This document shows positions 37,851 through 46,078 of a stretch of 64,000 bases of DNA, piece by piece. This DNA comes from Chromatiaceae bacterium. GTDB taxonomy: Bacteria; Pseudomonadota; Gammaproteobacteria; Chromatiales; Chromatiaceae. Numbering within the stretch: position 1 is the stretch's first letter; the number at the start of each line of letters is the position of its first letter. The stretch is from the NCBI GenBank assembly GCA_024235215.1, contig JACKMU010000005.1, positions 310,001 to 374,000 on the forward strand, read 5' to 3'. Made by a program: the position numbers and the translations under genes. The notes below the pieces were generated by a model, which was given only the letters and a program-made list of their open reading frames with translations, searched no databases and was not told where the DNA came from.

Positions 37851-39386
37851 ATGACACAGTTACGCGAAGCCATGATCGATGCGATGTTGCTGCGTGGGTT
37901 TTCACCGCGGACGCATCAGAGTTATCTCAGCGCGGTAGTGGGGCTCGTCCGCTATTATCATCGTCCTCCCGATCAGATCAGCGAACCGGAGATACAGCGT
38001 TACTTTCTGTATTTGGTCAAGGAACGCCAGCTATCACCGGCCAGTTGCCGGTTGATTCTGAATGGGTTGGTATTTCTCTACCGGCAGGTATTGGAACGAC
38101 CGTTTTCCATTGCGCTGACACTGCCCAAGCGACCTCAGCGTATTCCCGAATTGCTGACCCGGGAAGAGGTCGCTGCAATACTCGCGGCCTGTACCCATCA
38201 CAAGCGCCGTATGCTGCTCACGCTCTGTTATGGCTGCGGACTGCGGCTCAATGAGTTGGTGCATCTGCAGGTCAGTGACATCGATGGCGAACGCTGTCTG
38301 TTACGCATTGACCAGGGCAAGGGCCATAAAGACCGCCTGGTCGAGATGTCCGCGACGCTGCTGGTGCAACTGCGCGACTACTGGCGGGCCCTGCGGCCAT
38401 TGCAGTGGTTGTTTCCGGGGCGTGACTCCGGCATGCCGCTGTGCGCCAACACCCCGCAAAAATACTACACCGAGGCCAAGCGCCAGGCCTGGTCGGAACG
38501 ACAACAATCCCGGGTATTGCCGGTCACCTACTATCACCAGGTGATCACCCTGCCGCACCAACTCAACGGGTGGGTCGGGCTGCATCCGAAGAAAATCTAC
38601 CAGCTGTTTTTCCGGGTGGTATGGGGAACGCTGAAGGCATTCGGTGAGGACCCGAAGCGGTTGGGAGGCCAACTGGGGGTGGTCGCGGTCCTGCACACCT
38701 GGGGACAACAGCTATGGCGCCACGTGCATCTGCACTGCCTGATTCCGGGTGGTGCGCTGGATCATGAGGGGCGGTGGCACGCAGCGCGCAGTACTTATCT
38801 GTTTCCGGACCGGGCGGTGGCACGTGTGGTGAGAGGCCGCATGGTCAGTGAACTGCGGCAGGCCTGGAAAAGGGGGGAGTTGTCGCGTATCACCCGTGCG
38901 GGAGAGGTGGACGAATTGCTCGATCGACTGATGAAAATCGATTGGGTGGTGTATACCAAGCCGTGGCTGCGCAACCCCGAAACGGTATTGGCGTACCTGT
39001 CCCGCTATACCCACCGCACGGCGATCAGCGACGCACGCATAGGCGAGCTGACGGATGGAGAAGTGGCGGTGGCCTACAAGGATTACCAGGACCGGGACCG
39101 GTGGAAGAAGATGACCCTGAAGGGAGAAGAGCTGATCCGGCGGTTTTTGCTGCATGTGTTGCCGAAAGGTCTGATGCGGATACGCCATTATGGTTTTCTG
39201 GCCAATCGCTGTCGGCGGGAAAAGTTGGCGCAGATCCGGGAAATCCTGGGAGGTGCGGGGGCGGAAAGCGTCGAAGAGCGCGGTGAGGCCGAAGCGCATT
39301 CCCCGCAGTGGCCCTGCCCGAAATGCCATCAAGGTCACCTTCGGCCAAGCCAGATGCTGGCACCGGTGCGACTCGATGGCGCCTGA
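37851..39386 (+). pseudogene. Chimera of a tyrosine recombinase and an IS91-family transposase
   Basis: A continuous 511-codon frame (ATG at 37851 with GGAGAAG upstream). Residues about 1-215 are the N-terminal half of an IS91-associated tyrosine recombinase (FSPRTHQSYLSAVVGLVRYY, CYGCGLRLNELV) that stops before its HxxR and Tyr. From about residue 220 (SERQQSRVLPVTYYHQVITL) it is the central and C-terminal part of an IS91 HUH transposase, with HVHLHCLIPGG and HVLPKGLMRIRHYGFLANRCRR. The transposase has lost its N-terminal zinc-binding segment. An internal deletion has fused the two genes of one element in frame, so neither enzyme is likely active. Confidence 0.8.
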
Positions 39387-39680
39387 CCCGGCGCTGCGCG
39401 CGCTGAATTGAAGTAACCGCCAGGGACGGAACATTCGAGACAGGCTGAGCAGCCTGGGGTGGCATTTTGGCCTGAAGTTCCCAAAACGGATCATATAGAC
39501 TAAATTACCGAAGGAGCAGCGCGAAAAAGGGATGAAAATCGTACAAACGAAGGCTTCACGAGCTGAGACCGAGCATAAAAAAGACTCGTACAGCAGAATG
39601 GAATCTTCGCCGAAGACCGCTTTCGCAATACAATCCCCTATATTAAGAAGTGTACTGGCTGAGCGCCGGAGAGCGGCTGA
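39387..39680. other. Cassette remnant between the IS91-like chimera and attC
   Basis: About 300 bases of lower GC than the element itself. They contain the downstream IS91-like end and the tail of an interrupted cassette. A 65-codon frame runs into attC but is not recognised. Confidence 0.4.
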
Positions 39681-39739
39681 GTCCAACAAGCGTTTATACG
39701 CCATAAACGGCATGGCGTATAAACGCTAAGACGTTAGCC
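39681..39739 (+). repeat. attC site (59-base element)
   Basis: R'' GTCCAAC (39681-39687) and R' GTTAGCC (39733-39739) flank a near-perfect arm, AGCGTTTATACGCC pairing with GGCGTATAAACGCT around an 11-base loop. R'' fits RYYYAAC; R' departs from GTTRRRY at one base but matches the R'' box of the cassette it begins. Total 59 bases. Confidence 0.82.
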
Positions 39740-39778
39740 GCAAAAAACGCTCATCCGTAAATCAGGGAATACAAGAAT

Positions 39779-41035
39779 ATGGCAGATAGCTCAAACAAAC
39801 AGCTTGAACAGGTTTTCCTGATTGAGGATGTTCTTCCAGGTGCCACTGGTTTTTTTGAGGAGGTGCCTCAAGGGCTAGAAGCAGCCATTGGTGATGCCGA
39901 CATAGTTCTCGACACAAATGTATTACTTATCCCTTTTGGAGCTGGTGCCGCTAGCCTGACCGATATCGTTAAGGTCTATTCCGAAATCAAAGGCCGGGAA
40001 AGGCTCTACGTCCCAGCCCAGGTTGCAAGGGAGTTTGTTAAAAACCGCCCATCTAAACTTGCTCAGCTGTATCAAGGGATATCAGACAAAATAAGTAAGT
40101 TAACCATACCGGATAGCCTCTCTTATCCAATTCTTGAGTCTGTTGATCACTTCCAAGAACTCAACGAAAAAATATCAAAAATTGAAGAGCTGAAAGTTGA
40201 GCTAAAGGCGAGTGCCAAAATGGTGCGTAGCACTATCAAGAACTGGGGCTGGAATGATCCGGTAAGTCAAGCGTATCGCCCTATATTTACTAAAGATATT
40301 GTAATTTCCCCAGAAATTGACAGAGAAAAAACTCTAAAAGAAATGCTCAAAAGATATGAGCAAGCAATTCCACCGGGATACAAAGATGCCGCTAAACCAG
40401 ATTCGGGAATCGGTGATTTCTTGATCTGGAAAACCATCCTTCACCTAGGAACAGAAAACAAACGCAGCGTAATTTTTGTTAGTGGAGACGAAAAGGCAGA
40501 TTGGCTACATGGCGCAGAGGGAAATGGATTTCTCCCACGCTATGAGTTGCAAGCAGAGTTTCGGCGTATCAGCGAAGGTAAAGATCTCTACATTATTCCG
40601 TTGAGTCGATTACTCGAACTTCAAAAAGCGAAAGAAAGCTCAGTCAACGAGATTCGAAGTGAAGAAAAAAGAATACGGGATGCAACCTCTGTTCTAGCAG
40701 AATGCCCGGAATGTGGCAGCAATGACGAATACGAACTAGCAGAAGCAATAGGCTCGTCTGCGCTACCTGTTTGCACCACTTGCGGGGGGAAATTTCATCT
40801 GCACCGCACAAGAGATGGCATATCCGTTCACCGATTCAAGTCACCACCAATGAGGCCTAGTGAAAAAGAATTAGAAGTGGTCGAGTGTCCTTATTGTGAG
40901 GCTGAAAACTTGAAAGAGCTTGGGGTGAGTCCTAACTCAACTGGTTGGTGCGTATGTGACAATTGTACCAAAAGGTTCCCAATACACCGGAAGTCAGATG
41001 GAACAGTATTCGTTAACAAAACGAAAGACGGCTAA
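39779..41035 (+). CDS. Integron cassette gene: PIN-like domain protein with two zinc ribbons
   Basis: 418 residues. The N-terminal half reads as a PIN-like ribonuclease domain (PIN_8/DUF4935 kind): DADIVLDTNVLL gives the first metal-binding Asp, YVPAQVAREFVKNR follows, then a long helical insert, and DSGIGDFLIWKTIL with FVSGDEKADW supplies later acidic residues. The C-terminal 120 residues hold two zinc-ribbon-like modules, CPECGS...CTTCGG and CPYCEA...CDNC. Codon use is AT-rich compared with the host. The stop codon falls in the R'' box of its own attC. A defence or toxin role is plausible for a cassette-borne PIN nuclease but is inference. Confidence 0.72.
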   Translation: MADSSNKQLEQVFLIEDVLPGATGFFEEVPQGLEAAIGDADIVLDTNVLLIPFGAGAASLTDIVKVYSEIKGRERLYVPAQVAREFVKNRPSKLAQLYQGISDKISKLTIPDSLSYPILESVDHFQELNEKISKIEELKVELKASAKMVRSTIKNWGWNDPVSQAYRPIFTKDIVISPEIDREKTLKEMLKRYEQAIPPGYKDAAKPDSGIGDFLIWKTILHLGTENKRSVIFVSGDEKADWLHGAEGNGFLPRYELQAEFRRISEGKDLYIIPLSRLLELQKAKESSVNEIRSEEKRIRDATSVLAECPECGSNDEYELAEAIGSSALPVCTTCGGKFHLHRTRDGISVHRFKSPPMRPSEKELEVVECPYCEAENLKELGVSPNSTGWCVCDNCTKRFPIHRKSDGTVFVNKTKDG

Positions 41036-41885
41036 TCGGGTAAGGGCTGGTGTCTCTCCAGCCCTCCCCACACCACCCATCATGCGGGTCCGCAATGGGC
41101 GGTTCGTTAACCGTAGTGAAGTGCAACCCACCGGTCTCTGAGCGAGACCAGTCCTTGTTGTTTCAACCAATCATTGGTCAACCCCCGTTGGATTCCCTCT
41201 GTACGGGCGCTGTGCCAATAACCCTTACTGGTCATGCCGCAACTGATGGCCAGCTTGACGGGTACGCCGAGCTTGATCAGGTTGCGGATCTTCGTTCGGG
41301 GCTTGCGCCATTGTTTCCAATAACACATGCGTATCCGTCGTCGAATCCAGTGATCCAGCTCCACCGTAAGGTTGTATTGGTTGGCAATTCCATAGTAGTT
41401 GATCCAACCGCGGAGATACTGACTGAGCTTGCGGATCTTCGTCTCCATTGAGACACCCCAACTACGACCGGTCAGCCGACGGACTTCGCGCTTAAACTTC
41501 TCAAGTGCTTTGTCATGCCAGCAAATCCGGTTTTGTTTGAAGCAGAATCCGAGAAACTTACAACGACTAACGGGCACCACCTGGCTCTTGTGGTCGTTCA
41601 CCTTCAGCTTCAGGCGCTGTTCCACGTATCGGGTGATGCTCGCCATGACCCGTTCACCAGCACGCTGGGACTTCACCAAAATGATAAAGTCGTCGGCGTA
41701 GCGGGCGAACTGATGCCCTCGTCGCTCCAACTCCTTGTCCAGAAGATCCAGGACGACGTTGGACAACAGCGGTGAGAGTGGACCGCCCTGGGGTACGCCT
41801 TCACGGCTTTCCAGGTAGGTCCCCTTGTCGTCGATACCGGCTCGCAGAAAACGTCCGATCAGGCGAAGTGCTTGTGGCCCTCATA
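41035..41885 (-). mobile_element. 5'-truncated group II intron inserted in an attC R'' box
   Basis: The fragment holds the 3' half of a group II intron on the minus strand: the C-terminal part of its reverse transcriptase/maturase, then domain V and VI sequences (41035-41106; AACCGCCCA...TGGGTGGTG stem, then a GGGCTGG...CCAGCCC stem, ending CCCGAT). Its 3' end abuts TAGCC, that is GGCTA of the plus-strand cassette R'' box GGCTAAC. Insertion into attC is the known habit of group IIC-attC introns. The 5' half is lost at about 41885. Confidence 0.78.
41107..41885 (-). pseudogene. Group II intron reverse transcriptase/maturase, N-terminus missing
   Basis: About 260 codons remain. It opens inside the palm (RLIGRFLRAGIDDKG, EGVPQGGPLSPLLSN), keeps the catalytic YADDF motif and continues through the maturase X domain (RLTGRSWGVSM, LRGWINYYGI, RRRIRMCYWKQWRKPRTK) to its natural stop. 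The fingers and first palm motifs are deleted, so it cannot reverse transcribe. The annotated ATG-like start at 41766 (a TTG) is internal; the frame stays open upstream to about 41885. Confidence 0.8.
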
Positions 41886-41965
41886 GTCCCTCTCCATCAG
41901 TAATCTCGAAAATTGATGGGACAGGAGATTAACGGAACTTCGCCAGATGAAAATAACGGCCTGGA

Positions 41966-42313
41966 ATGGCCGGTTACTCTCATATTGAGTGCATATTTAG
42001 TCCCCCTCAAGCTCAAGAGAAAATCAGCAACGCTGTTTGGTCAATGATAAATGAAGCTTTCACAAAGCCCGTAACAAATGAAGATGAAAGCTCTGATTAT
42101 GTTCCTACTCAAATTTTAGCCGAGCAATTTAAATCTAAGGGTTTTGATGGTGTTTGTTTTAAAAGCAGCATGGGGGCGGGTCACAATTTTATTCTGTTTA
42201 ATCTCAATGATGCAGAGCTAATAAACTGTACTGTCATGGAAGCTAAATCAGTAACATACCAGTTTGGCGAGTGCGCTAATCGATACTATGTGCAAAAAGA
42301 ACATAACCAGTAG
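41966..42313 (+). pseudogene. RES-domain toxin-like protein, C-terminal fragment (cassette)
   Basis: The 115 codons match only the C-terminal part of RES-domain proteins: INEAFTKPV, then DYVPTQILAEQFKSKGFDGVCFKSS and GHNFILFN. The N-terminal half, with the RES Arg, is missing; it was lost together with the 5' part of the intron. RES proteins degrade NAD+ as toxins, paired with Xre-family antitoxins. No antitoxin gene remains here. The stop lies inside its attC (42301-42371). Confidence 0.65.
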
Positions 42314-42371
42314 CTCTACCGGATAAAATACTCGCTGCGCTCGCATTTTTCCGGTGAGCTAAGCGTTATGC
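42301..42371 (+). repeat. attC site of the RES cassette
   Basis: R'' ACATAAC (42301-42307) and R' GTTATGC (42365-42371) flank arms TAGCTCTACCGG and CCGGTGAGCTA that pair with one unpaired base, an extrahelical base as in active attC. Spacer of about 27 bases; 71 bases in total. Confidence 0.78.
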
Positions 42372-42419
42372 GTAAAAAACACTCTTGCACGGATACCGTG
42401 AACGCATTAACATTGTCAT

Positions 42420-42710
42420 ATGATTGTTTCATTTGGAAACAGGGTAACTTCCGATTTATTTCACGGTATCTCCAATAGCCGGGTAAAGCGATTGCCTCCG
42501 CAAATCATAGAAACTGCGCTTTACAAGTTGGATGCACTTAATGCTGCAGAGTCATTAGATGATCTGAGATCACCGCCAGGAAACAGACTGGAGGCAATGA
42601 AAGGAGATTTCAAAGGATTCCATAGTATTCGTATCAACGCTCAATGGCGCATTATTTTTCGATGGCAAGAATCAAATGCTTTCGAAGTTCAAATCATAGA
42701 TTACCATTAA
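42420..42710 (+). CDS. higB: HigB-family mRNA interferase toxin (cassette)
   Basis: 96-residue RelE-superfamily toxin. The pattern LRSPPGNRLEAMKGDFKGFHSIRINAQWRIIFRW is the hallmark of HigB/plasmid-killer proteins, including the conserved Arg-rich QWRI(I/C)F segment. It cleaves translated mRNA at the ribosome in known members. It starts about 50 bases into its cassette and precedes the antitoxin gene by about 20 bases, the inverted toxin-first order typical of HigBA. The pair fills a cassette of about 705 bases (42366-43074). Full length and apparently functional. Confidence 0.9.
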   Translation: MIVSFGNRVTSDLFHGISNSRVKRLPPQIIETALYKLDALNAAESLDDLRSPPGNRLEAMKGDFKGFHSIRINAQWRIIFRWQESNAFEVQIIDYH

Positions 42711-42732
42711 ACTGTCAATTGAAGGTGGCAAT

Positions 42733-43023
42733 ATGATTCCAAAAAACAGAATCGCAACTCATCCTGGGATTATCTTGCTTAAGGAGTTTCTTGAGCCTCT
42801 GGGGTTATCACAAAAAGCTGTTGCATCCCATATTGGTATTCCCGTGCAAAGAATCAATGAGATTGTTCGTGGAAAAAGGGGCGTGTCTCCAGATACCGCA
42901 TGGCTATTATCCGAGGCGTTTAATACGTCGCCCGAGTTTTGGCTTAACCTTCAAGCAACTCATGATTTATCGCTTCACAAACCAGAGCATCATGTTAAGC
43001 CATTGGTGGAAATTCGCGCATAA
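42733..43023 (+). CDS. higA: HigA-family antitoxin (cassette)
   Basis: 96-residue helix-turn-helix protein of the HigA/VapI kind. IATHPGIILLKEFLEPLGLSQKAVASHIGIPVQRINEIVRGKRGVSPDTAWLLSEAF contains the Xre-type DNA-binding helices. It neutralises HigB and represses the operon, as in studied members. An A/G-rich GAAGGTGGC ribosome site precedes the ATG. Its TAA stop is formed by the R'' box GCATAAC of the cassette's own attC, so the gene reaches the recombination site. Confidence 0.9.
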   Translation: MIPKNRIATHPGIILLKEFLEPLGLSQKAVASHIGIPVQRINEIVRGKRGVSPDTAWLLSEAFNTSPEFWLNLQATHDLSLHKPEHHVKPLVEIRA

Positions 43024-43080
43024 CGAATAAGGATAGATCGTGCGAGAGAAGCGAGCCACGATCTTATCCTGTTGTTGGAC
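43018..43080 (+). repeat. attC site of the higBA cassette
   Basis: R'' GCATAAC (43018-43024) is the exact complement of GTTATGC at the cassette's left edge (42365-42371). R' GTTGGAC (43074-43080) fits GTTRRRY. Inner arms AAGGATAGATCGTG and CACGATCTTATCCT pair with one mismatch region. 63 bases; the best-supported attC here. Confidence 0.88.
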
Positions 43081-43337
43081 GAGCCCGGCAATTTTTGGTG
43101 ATGCTTATTAAGAGGAAATAGATCCGGCTGCGGATGGGGCTGGAGAAGCTCTCGGCCTGTGCATTGATCCCTGAGTGACTTGCCTGCACTGGAAACGGTG
43201 GCATTTTTTACGTAACAAAGTGCTTTTTTACGCTTTCGCTCTTTTACATTCCGGTATTTTGGCCAAACGCAACCGTCGGTGACTGCTCACCGGTATGGCG
43301 CAGACGATGTGGTGGTTCCTGTTACCTCATACGTGAA
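43081..43337. other. Cassette remnant left of the IS3 element
   Basis: About 255 bases beginning after core GTTGGAC. No recognisable gene; it is the left part of a cassette that has been broken by the IS3 and IS91-like elements. Confidence 0.4.
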
Positions 43338-43396
43338 GTGGTTCAATAAACATGTACACCCCAGTTAAGATACTTTGACTTAACTGAGGTAAGCAG

Positions 43397-43690
43397 ATGA
43401 AAAGCAGAAAGAAATATTCGAAAGAGTTCAAGTTGGATGCGATCAGCCTGGTTCTCGAGCAGGAATACAGCAGAGCCGAAGCAGCAAGAAACCTGGGGAT
43501 AAATGCCCACATGCTGGGTCGGTGGGTCAAGGAGCACCAGGCTGACGAAGGACAATCGTTTCGTGGTAATGGAAAGCTGACACTGGAGCAGGAAGAGATC
43601 AAGAAACTGAAAGCCCAGGTCAAGCGTCTTGAGATGGAGCGCGATATTTTAAAAAAAGCGACGGCATTCTTTGCAGCAGAAACGAAGTGA
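43397..43690 (+). CDS. IS3-family transposase OrfA
   Basis: 97 residues: an N-terminal helix-turn-helix (RKKYSKEFKLDAISLVLEQ, LGINAHMLGRWVKEH) and a C-terminal leucine-zipper-like helix (IKKLKAQVKRLEMERDILKKA). The TGA stop overlaps the GTG start of orfB in GTGA. In IS3 elements a -1 frameshift makes an OrfAB fusion transposase. The reading frame is intact. Confidence 0.9.
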   Translation: MKSRKKYSKEFKLDAISLVLEQEYSRAEAARNLGINAHMLGRWVKEHQADEGQSFRGNGKLTLEQEEIKKLKAQVKRLEMERDILKKATAFFAAETK

Positions 43691-44565
43691 AATACTCGTT
43701 CATCACCCAACATAAGAATGCCTATCCAATCAGCCTGCAGTGCCAGTTTTTGGGTGTGAGCCGCAATGGCTATTACCAGTACACGAAGCGGCTGGAGAGC
43801 AGGCCTGATGATCCTGAGCATGAAGAGATGATTGAGTGGGTACAGGACATAGCGAAGAGCTCAAAATATACGTATGGCAGCCGGAGAATGAAGGAGGGGC
43901 TGAATGCATTGGGTTATCCGGTGAGCCGTAACAAAGCCAGGAAGCTGATGCGTGAAGCCAACGTAAAGGCCCGGCAGAGAAGGAAATATAAGGTAACGAC
44001 GAACAGTAATCATCAGCAGCCGGTATTCGAGAATCTGCTTAACCGTGAGTTTGATGTTGCCGGGCCGGATCAGGTTTACGCGGCTGATGTGACCTATGTG
44101 TGGACGCAGGAGGGCTGGTTGTATCTGGCGGTGGTGATCGATCTTTGTTCACGCCGGGTGGTCGGCTGGAGCATGAGCTCACGGATGAAGGCAAGGCTGG
44201 TCTGTGATGCGTTGCAGATGGCGATCTGGAGACGTAGGCCAAAGGCAGGTTTGGTTCACCATTCGGATCGTGGATCTCAGTATGCGAGCAAGGCGTTCAG
44301 GCGGTTGATGAATGCGCATGGGATTCTTGGAAGCATGAGCAGAAAGGGAGATTGCTGGGATAATGCTGTGGTCGAAAGTTTCTTTGGCAGTTTGAAGCAG
44401 GAATGCGTGCAATGGAAAAACTACCAGACGCGATACGAGGCTCAGCAAGACATTCTGGAATACATCTCCATGTTCTATAACAGCAGACGTCTGCATTCAT
44501 ACCTGGGATACATGAGTCCCAATGATTATGAGCGGCAGTTGTTAGAGAGGAAAAAAGCGGCTTAA
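43687..44565 (+). CDS. IS3-family transposase OrfB (DDE integrase domain)
   Basis: 292 residues, GTG start overlapping orfA. The DDE residues stand in AADVTYVW, LVHHSDRGSQYAS and CWDNAVVESFFGSLKQE; an HTH_21-like region (YGSRRMKEGLNALGYPVSRNKARKLMREANV) precedes. It runs to the family-typical SPNDYERQL end close to the right terminal repeat. Intact, so the element may still be mobile. Confidence 0.92.
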   Translation: MKYSFITQHKNAYPISLQCQFLGVSRNGYYQYTKRLESRPDDPEHEEMIEWVQDIAKSSKYTYGSRRMKEGLNALGYPVSRNKARKLMREANVKARQRRKYKVTTNSNHQQPVFENLLNREFDVAGPDQVYAADVTYVWTQEGWLYLAVVIDLCSRRVVGWSMSSRMKARLVCDALQMAIWRRRPKAGLVHHSDRGSQYASKAFRRLMNAHGILGSMSRKGDCWDNAVVESFFGSLKQECVQWKNYQTRYEAQQDILEYISMFYNSRRLHSYLGYMSPNDYERQLLERKKAA

Positions 44566-44591
44566 CTGGGTGTCACAAAAATATTGACCAC

Positions 44592-45464
44592 GTCACGGCG
44601 AAACCCCTTCGGCAGGACGTGCAGCATCAGCAGGCGCATGAGTTTCTCACCCTTTAATTTGCGCGTTCTCATTTTTTTGGTGCGGCTCTCTCGATATCTG
44701 AAGGTGACGTGCGTACCGTCATCCTGGAGGAGTTGCGAATCCAGGAGTACGCCACGGTACAGGTAACGGGAGAGGTACTGGATCGCCTTCTCCCCGGTTC
44801 CCACCGATTTGCAGTGAGCCACCCATTTAGCGGGGTTCTCCGGAATGCCGAACCCGTCCTGGCTCAGCTTTTTCAGGGAGATGGCCCGGAAGACCCGGGC
44901 GAGATTGAAGTGGTTGAAGAGGAACGCCCCCTTCACCTTGCGCCATTGCTCTGTTTTGGTATGCAGCACGCCACCGGGCACGACAAGATGCACATGGGGA
45001 TGGTAGTCGATCCGCCGGGTGTGGGTATGCAACATGGCGGTGGCGGCAAGTTCTGCCGCCAGGTGGGTGTCATTGCGACCGAATTGTCGCAGGGTGTCGA
45101 TGGCCGCCTCGAATAACCGCGTATACACCTGGCGTGGATGCGCCCGAGCGAGGTGGTGCAGCTGCCTGGGCAGCGTGAAGGTCAGCAGGAAGTACGGTAC
45201 CGGAAGCAGCTTCAGGCACTGGCATTCACTTCATCGGGCATGACTATGCTGGTGGCACTGGGGGCAGGCCCGATGGCCGCAGGAGAGAGGGTGATGGCCC
45301 TACCAGTCGCATTGGGTGCAATGCAGCGAGAGGATGCCGTAGTGGGCAGCCCGGCGGCAGCCGAGCATGGCGTGCAGAGCCGACCACTGAGCGGGTGTTG
45401 TGACGGATCCATAGCGGGCCGTATAAGCCGGGTGGTGGTCGTGCAACAGGGTTTGCAGGTTCAT
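44592..45464 (-). pseudogene. IS91-family transposase with two internal stops, truncated by the IS3 element
   Basis: Read from the ATG at 45464, the frame gives MNLQTLLHDHHPAYTARYG, a zinc-binding CxxC-type segment (LHCTQCDW, CGHRACPQCHQH) and then the HUH core (HPHVHLVVPGGV, YLSRYLYRG, LHVLPKGFRR). A TAG at 45300-45302 replaces a codon after CTQCDW, and a TGA at 45231-45233 follows QHSHAR. The 3' end runs into the IS3 right end at about 44592, so the C-terminus is lost. Clearly inactive. Confidence 0.8.
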
Positions 45465-45466
45465 GC

Positions 45467-45853
45467 TCAGGCTCCCCACTGGATGACGAAGTTGCCGACG
45501 AGGGCCTGGATGTGAGTCAGGGAGTTCTGCTGGGCGGGTTCGGTGATTTGGGTATAGCGCGCGGTGGTGACCGGAGAGGCATGCCCCATGGACTCTTGAA
45601 TGGCGCGCAGATTCAATCCGGCCTCGACCAGGCAGGCGCCGTAGGCGTGGCGCAGACTGTGGGGAGAGACACGTTTCTGAATGCCGGCGTCGCGGGCGAT
45701 GAGGCGGAAGGCCTGCTGTACTCCGCCGCGATGCATCGGGATGTCCGAGCGGGCGTAGAGATCGATGGTGGAGCGAGACTTGCCCTGTCGTCGCAGTGCG
45801 TTAAGATTTTGCGTGTAGAGGGTATCGAATTTACATTGCTGATCGGGAGTCAT
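45467..45853 (-). pseudogene. IS91-associated tyrosine recombinase, internally deleted
   Basis: 128 codons. The first 34 (MTPDQQCKFDTLYTQNLNALRRQGK) are the normal N-terminus. They then join directly to the C-terminal catalytic segment (QQAFRLIARDAGI, VSPHSLRHAYGACLVEAGLNLRAIQESMGH, TARYTQI) with His, Arg and Tyr. The whole core-binding and first catalytic region has been deleted in frame. Its 3' end meets the transposase gene at 45464, the normal order in this element type. Confidence 0.78.
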
Positions 45854-45961
45854 GGAAGATTCCTCATGGAAAAGGGCGCCTGGGATAGGTGCCGCCCATG
45901 AGGATTATCGGGATATTTTTATATGACGGGTCTTTGCCGCAAAGCGGCTTCGTTCAACAAG
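45795..45961. repeat. 167-bp direct repeat, copy 1 (IS91-like terminal region)
   Basis: Matches 46759-46925 over its whole length with about seven substitutions. It contains the N-terminal codons of the recombinase, its upstream region (GGGCGCCTGGGATAGG...), a TTGCCGCAAAGCGGC hairpin and an attC R'' box GTTCAAC at its end. Confidence 0.88.
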
Positions 45962-46034
45962 GTGCTCAACATCGTTCGCTATCGCTCACTCGGACACTCC
46001 GCTTCGCTGCGCGCCGGTTAGCACATCGTTATAT
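45952..46034 (+). repeat. attC site left of hicAB
   Basis: R'' GTTCAAC (45952-45958), arms GTGCTCAAC and GTTAGCAC pairing with one extrahelical base, and R' GTTATAT (46028-46034). About 83 bases. R' departs slightly from GTTRRRY. Confidence 0.6.
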
Positions 46035-46078
46035 GCCTCAATATTTGACATAGTACCAAATAATAGTACTATATTAGC

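Larger units (their letters stand above)
43338..44591 (+). mobile_element. IS3-family insertion sequence
   Basis: About 1.25 kb. Left end GTGGTTCAATAAACATGTAC followed by ACCCCAGTTAAG resembles the reverse complement of the right end (GTGGTCAATATTTTTG, then CACCCAGTTAAG), giving imperfect terminal repeats. It contains overlapping orfA and orfB. It lies inside the C-terminal coding region of the IS91-like transposase. Exact ends and target duplication are uncertain. Confidence 0.78.

Noticed and set aside
39532..39729. 65-codon plus-strand frame entering attC
   Set aside because: Runs through the attC hairpin and lacks a recognisable product; probably chance.
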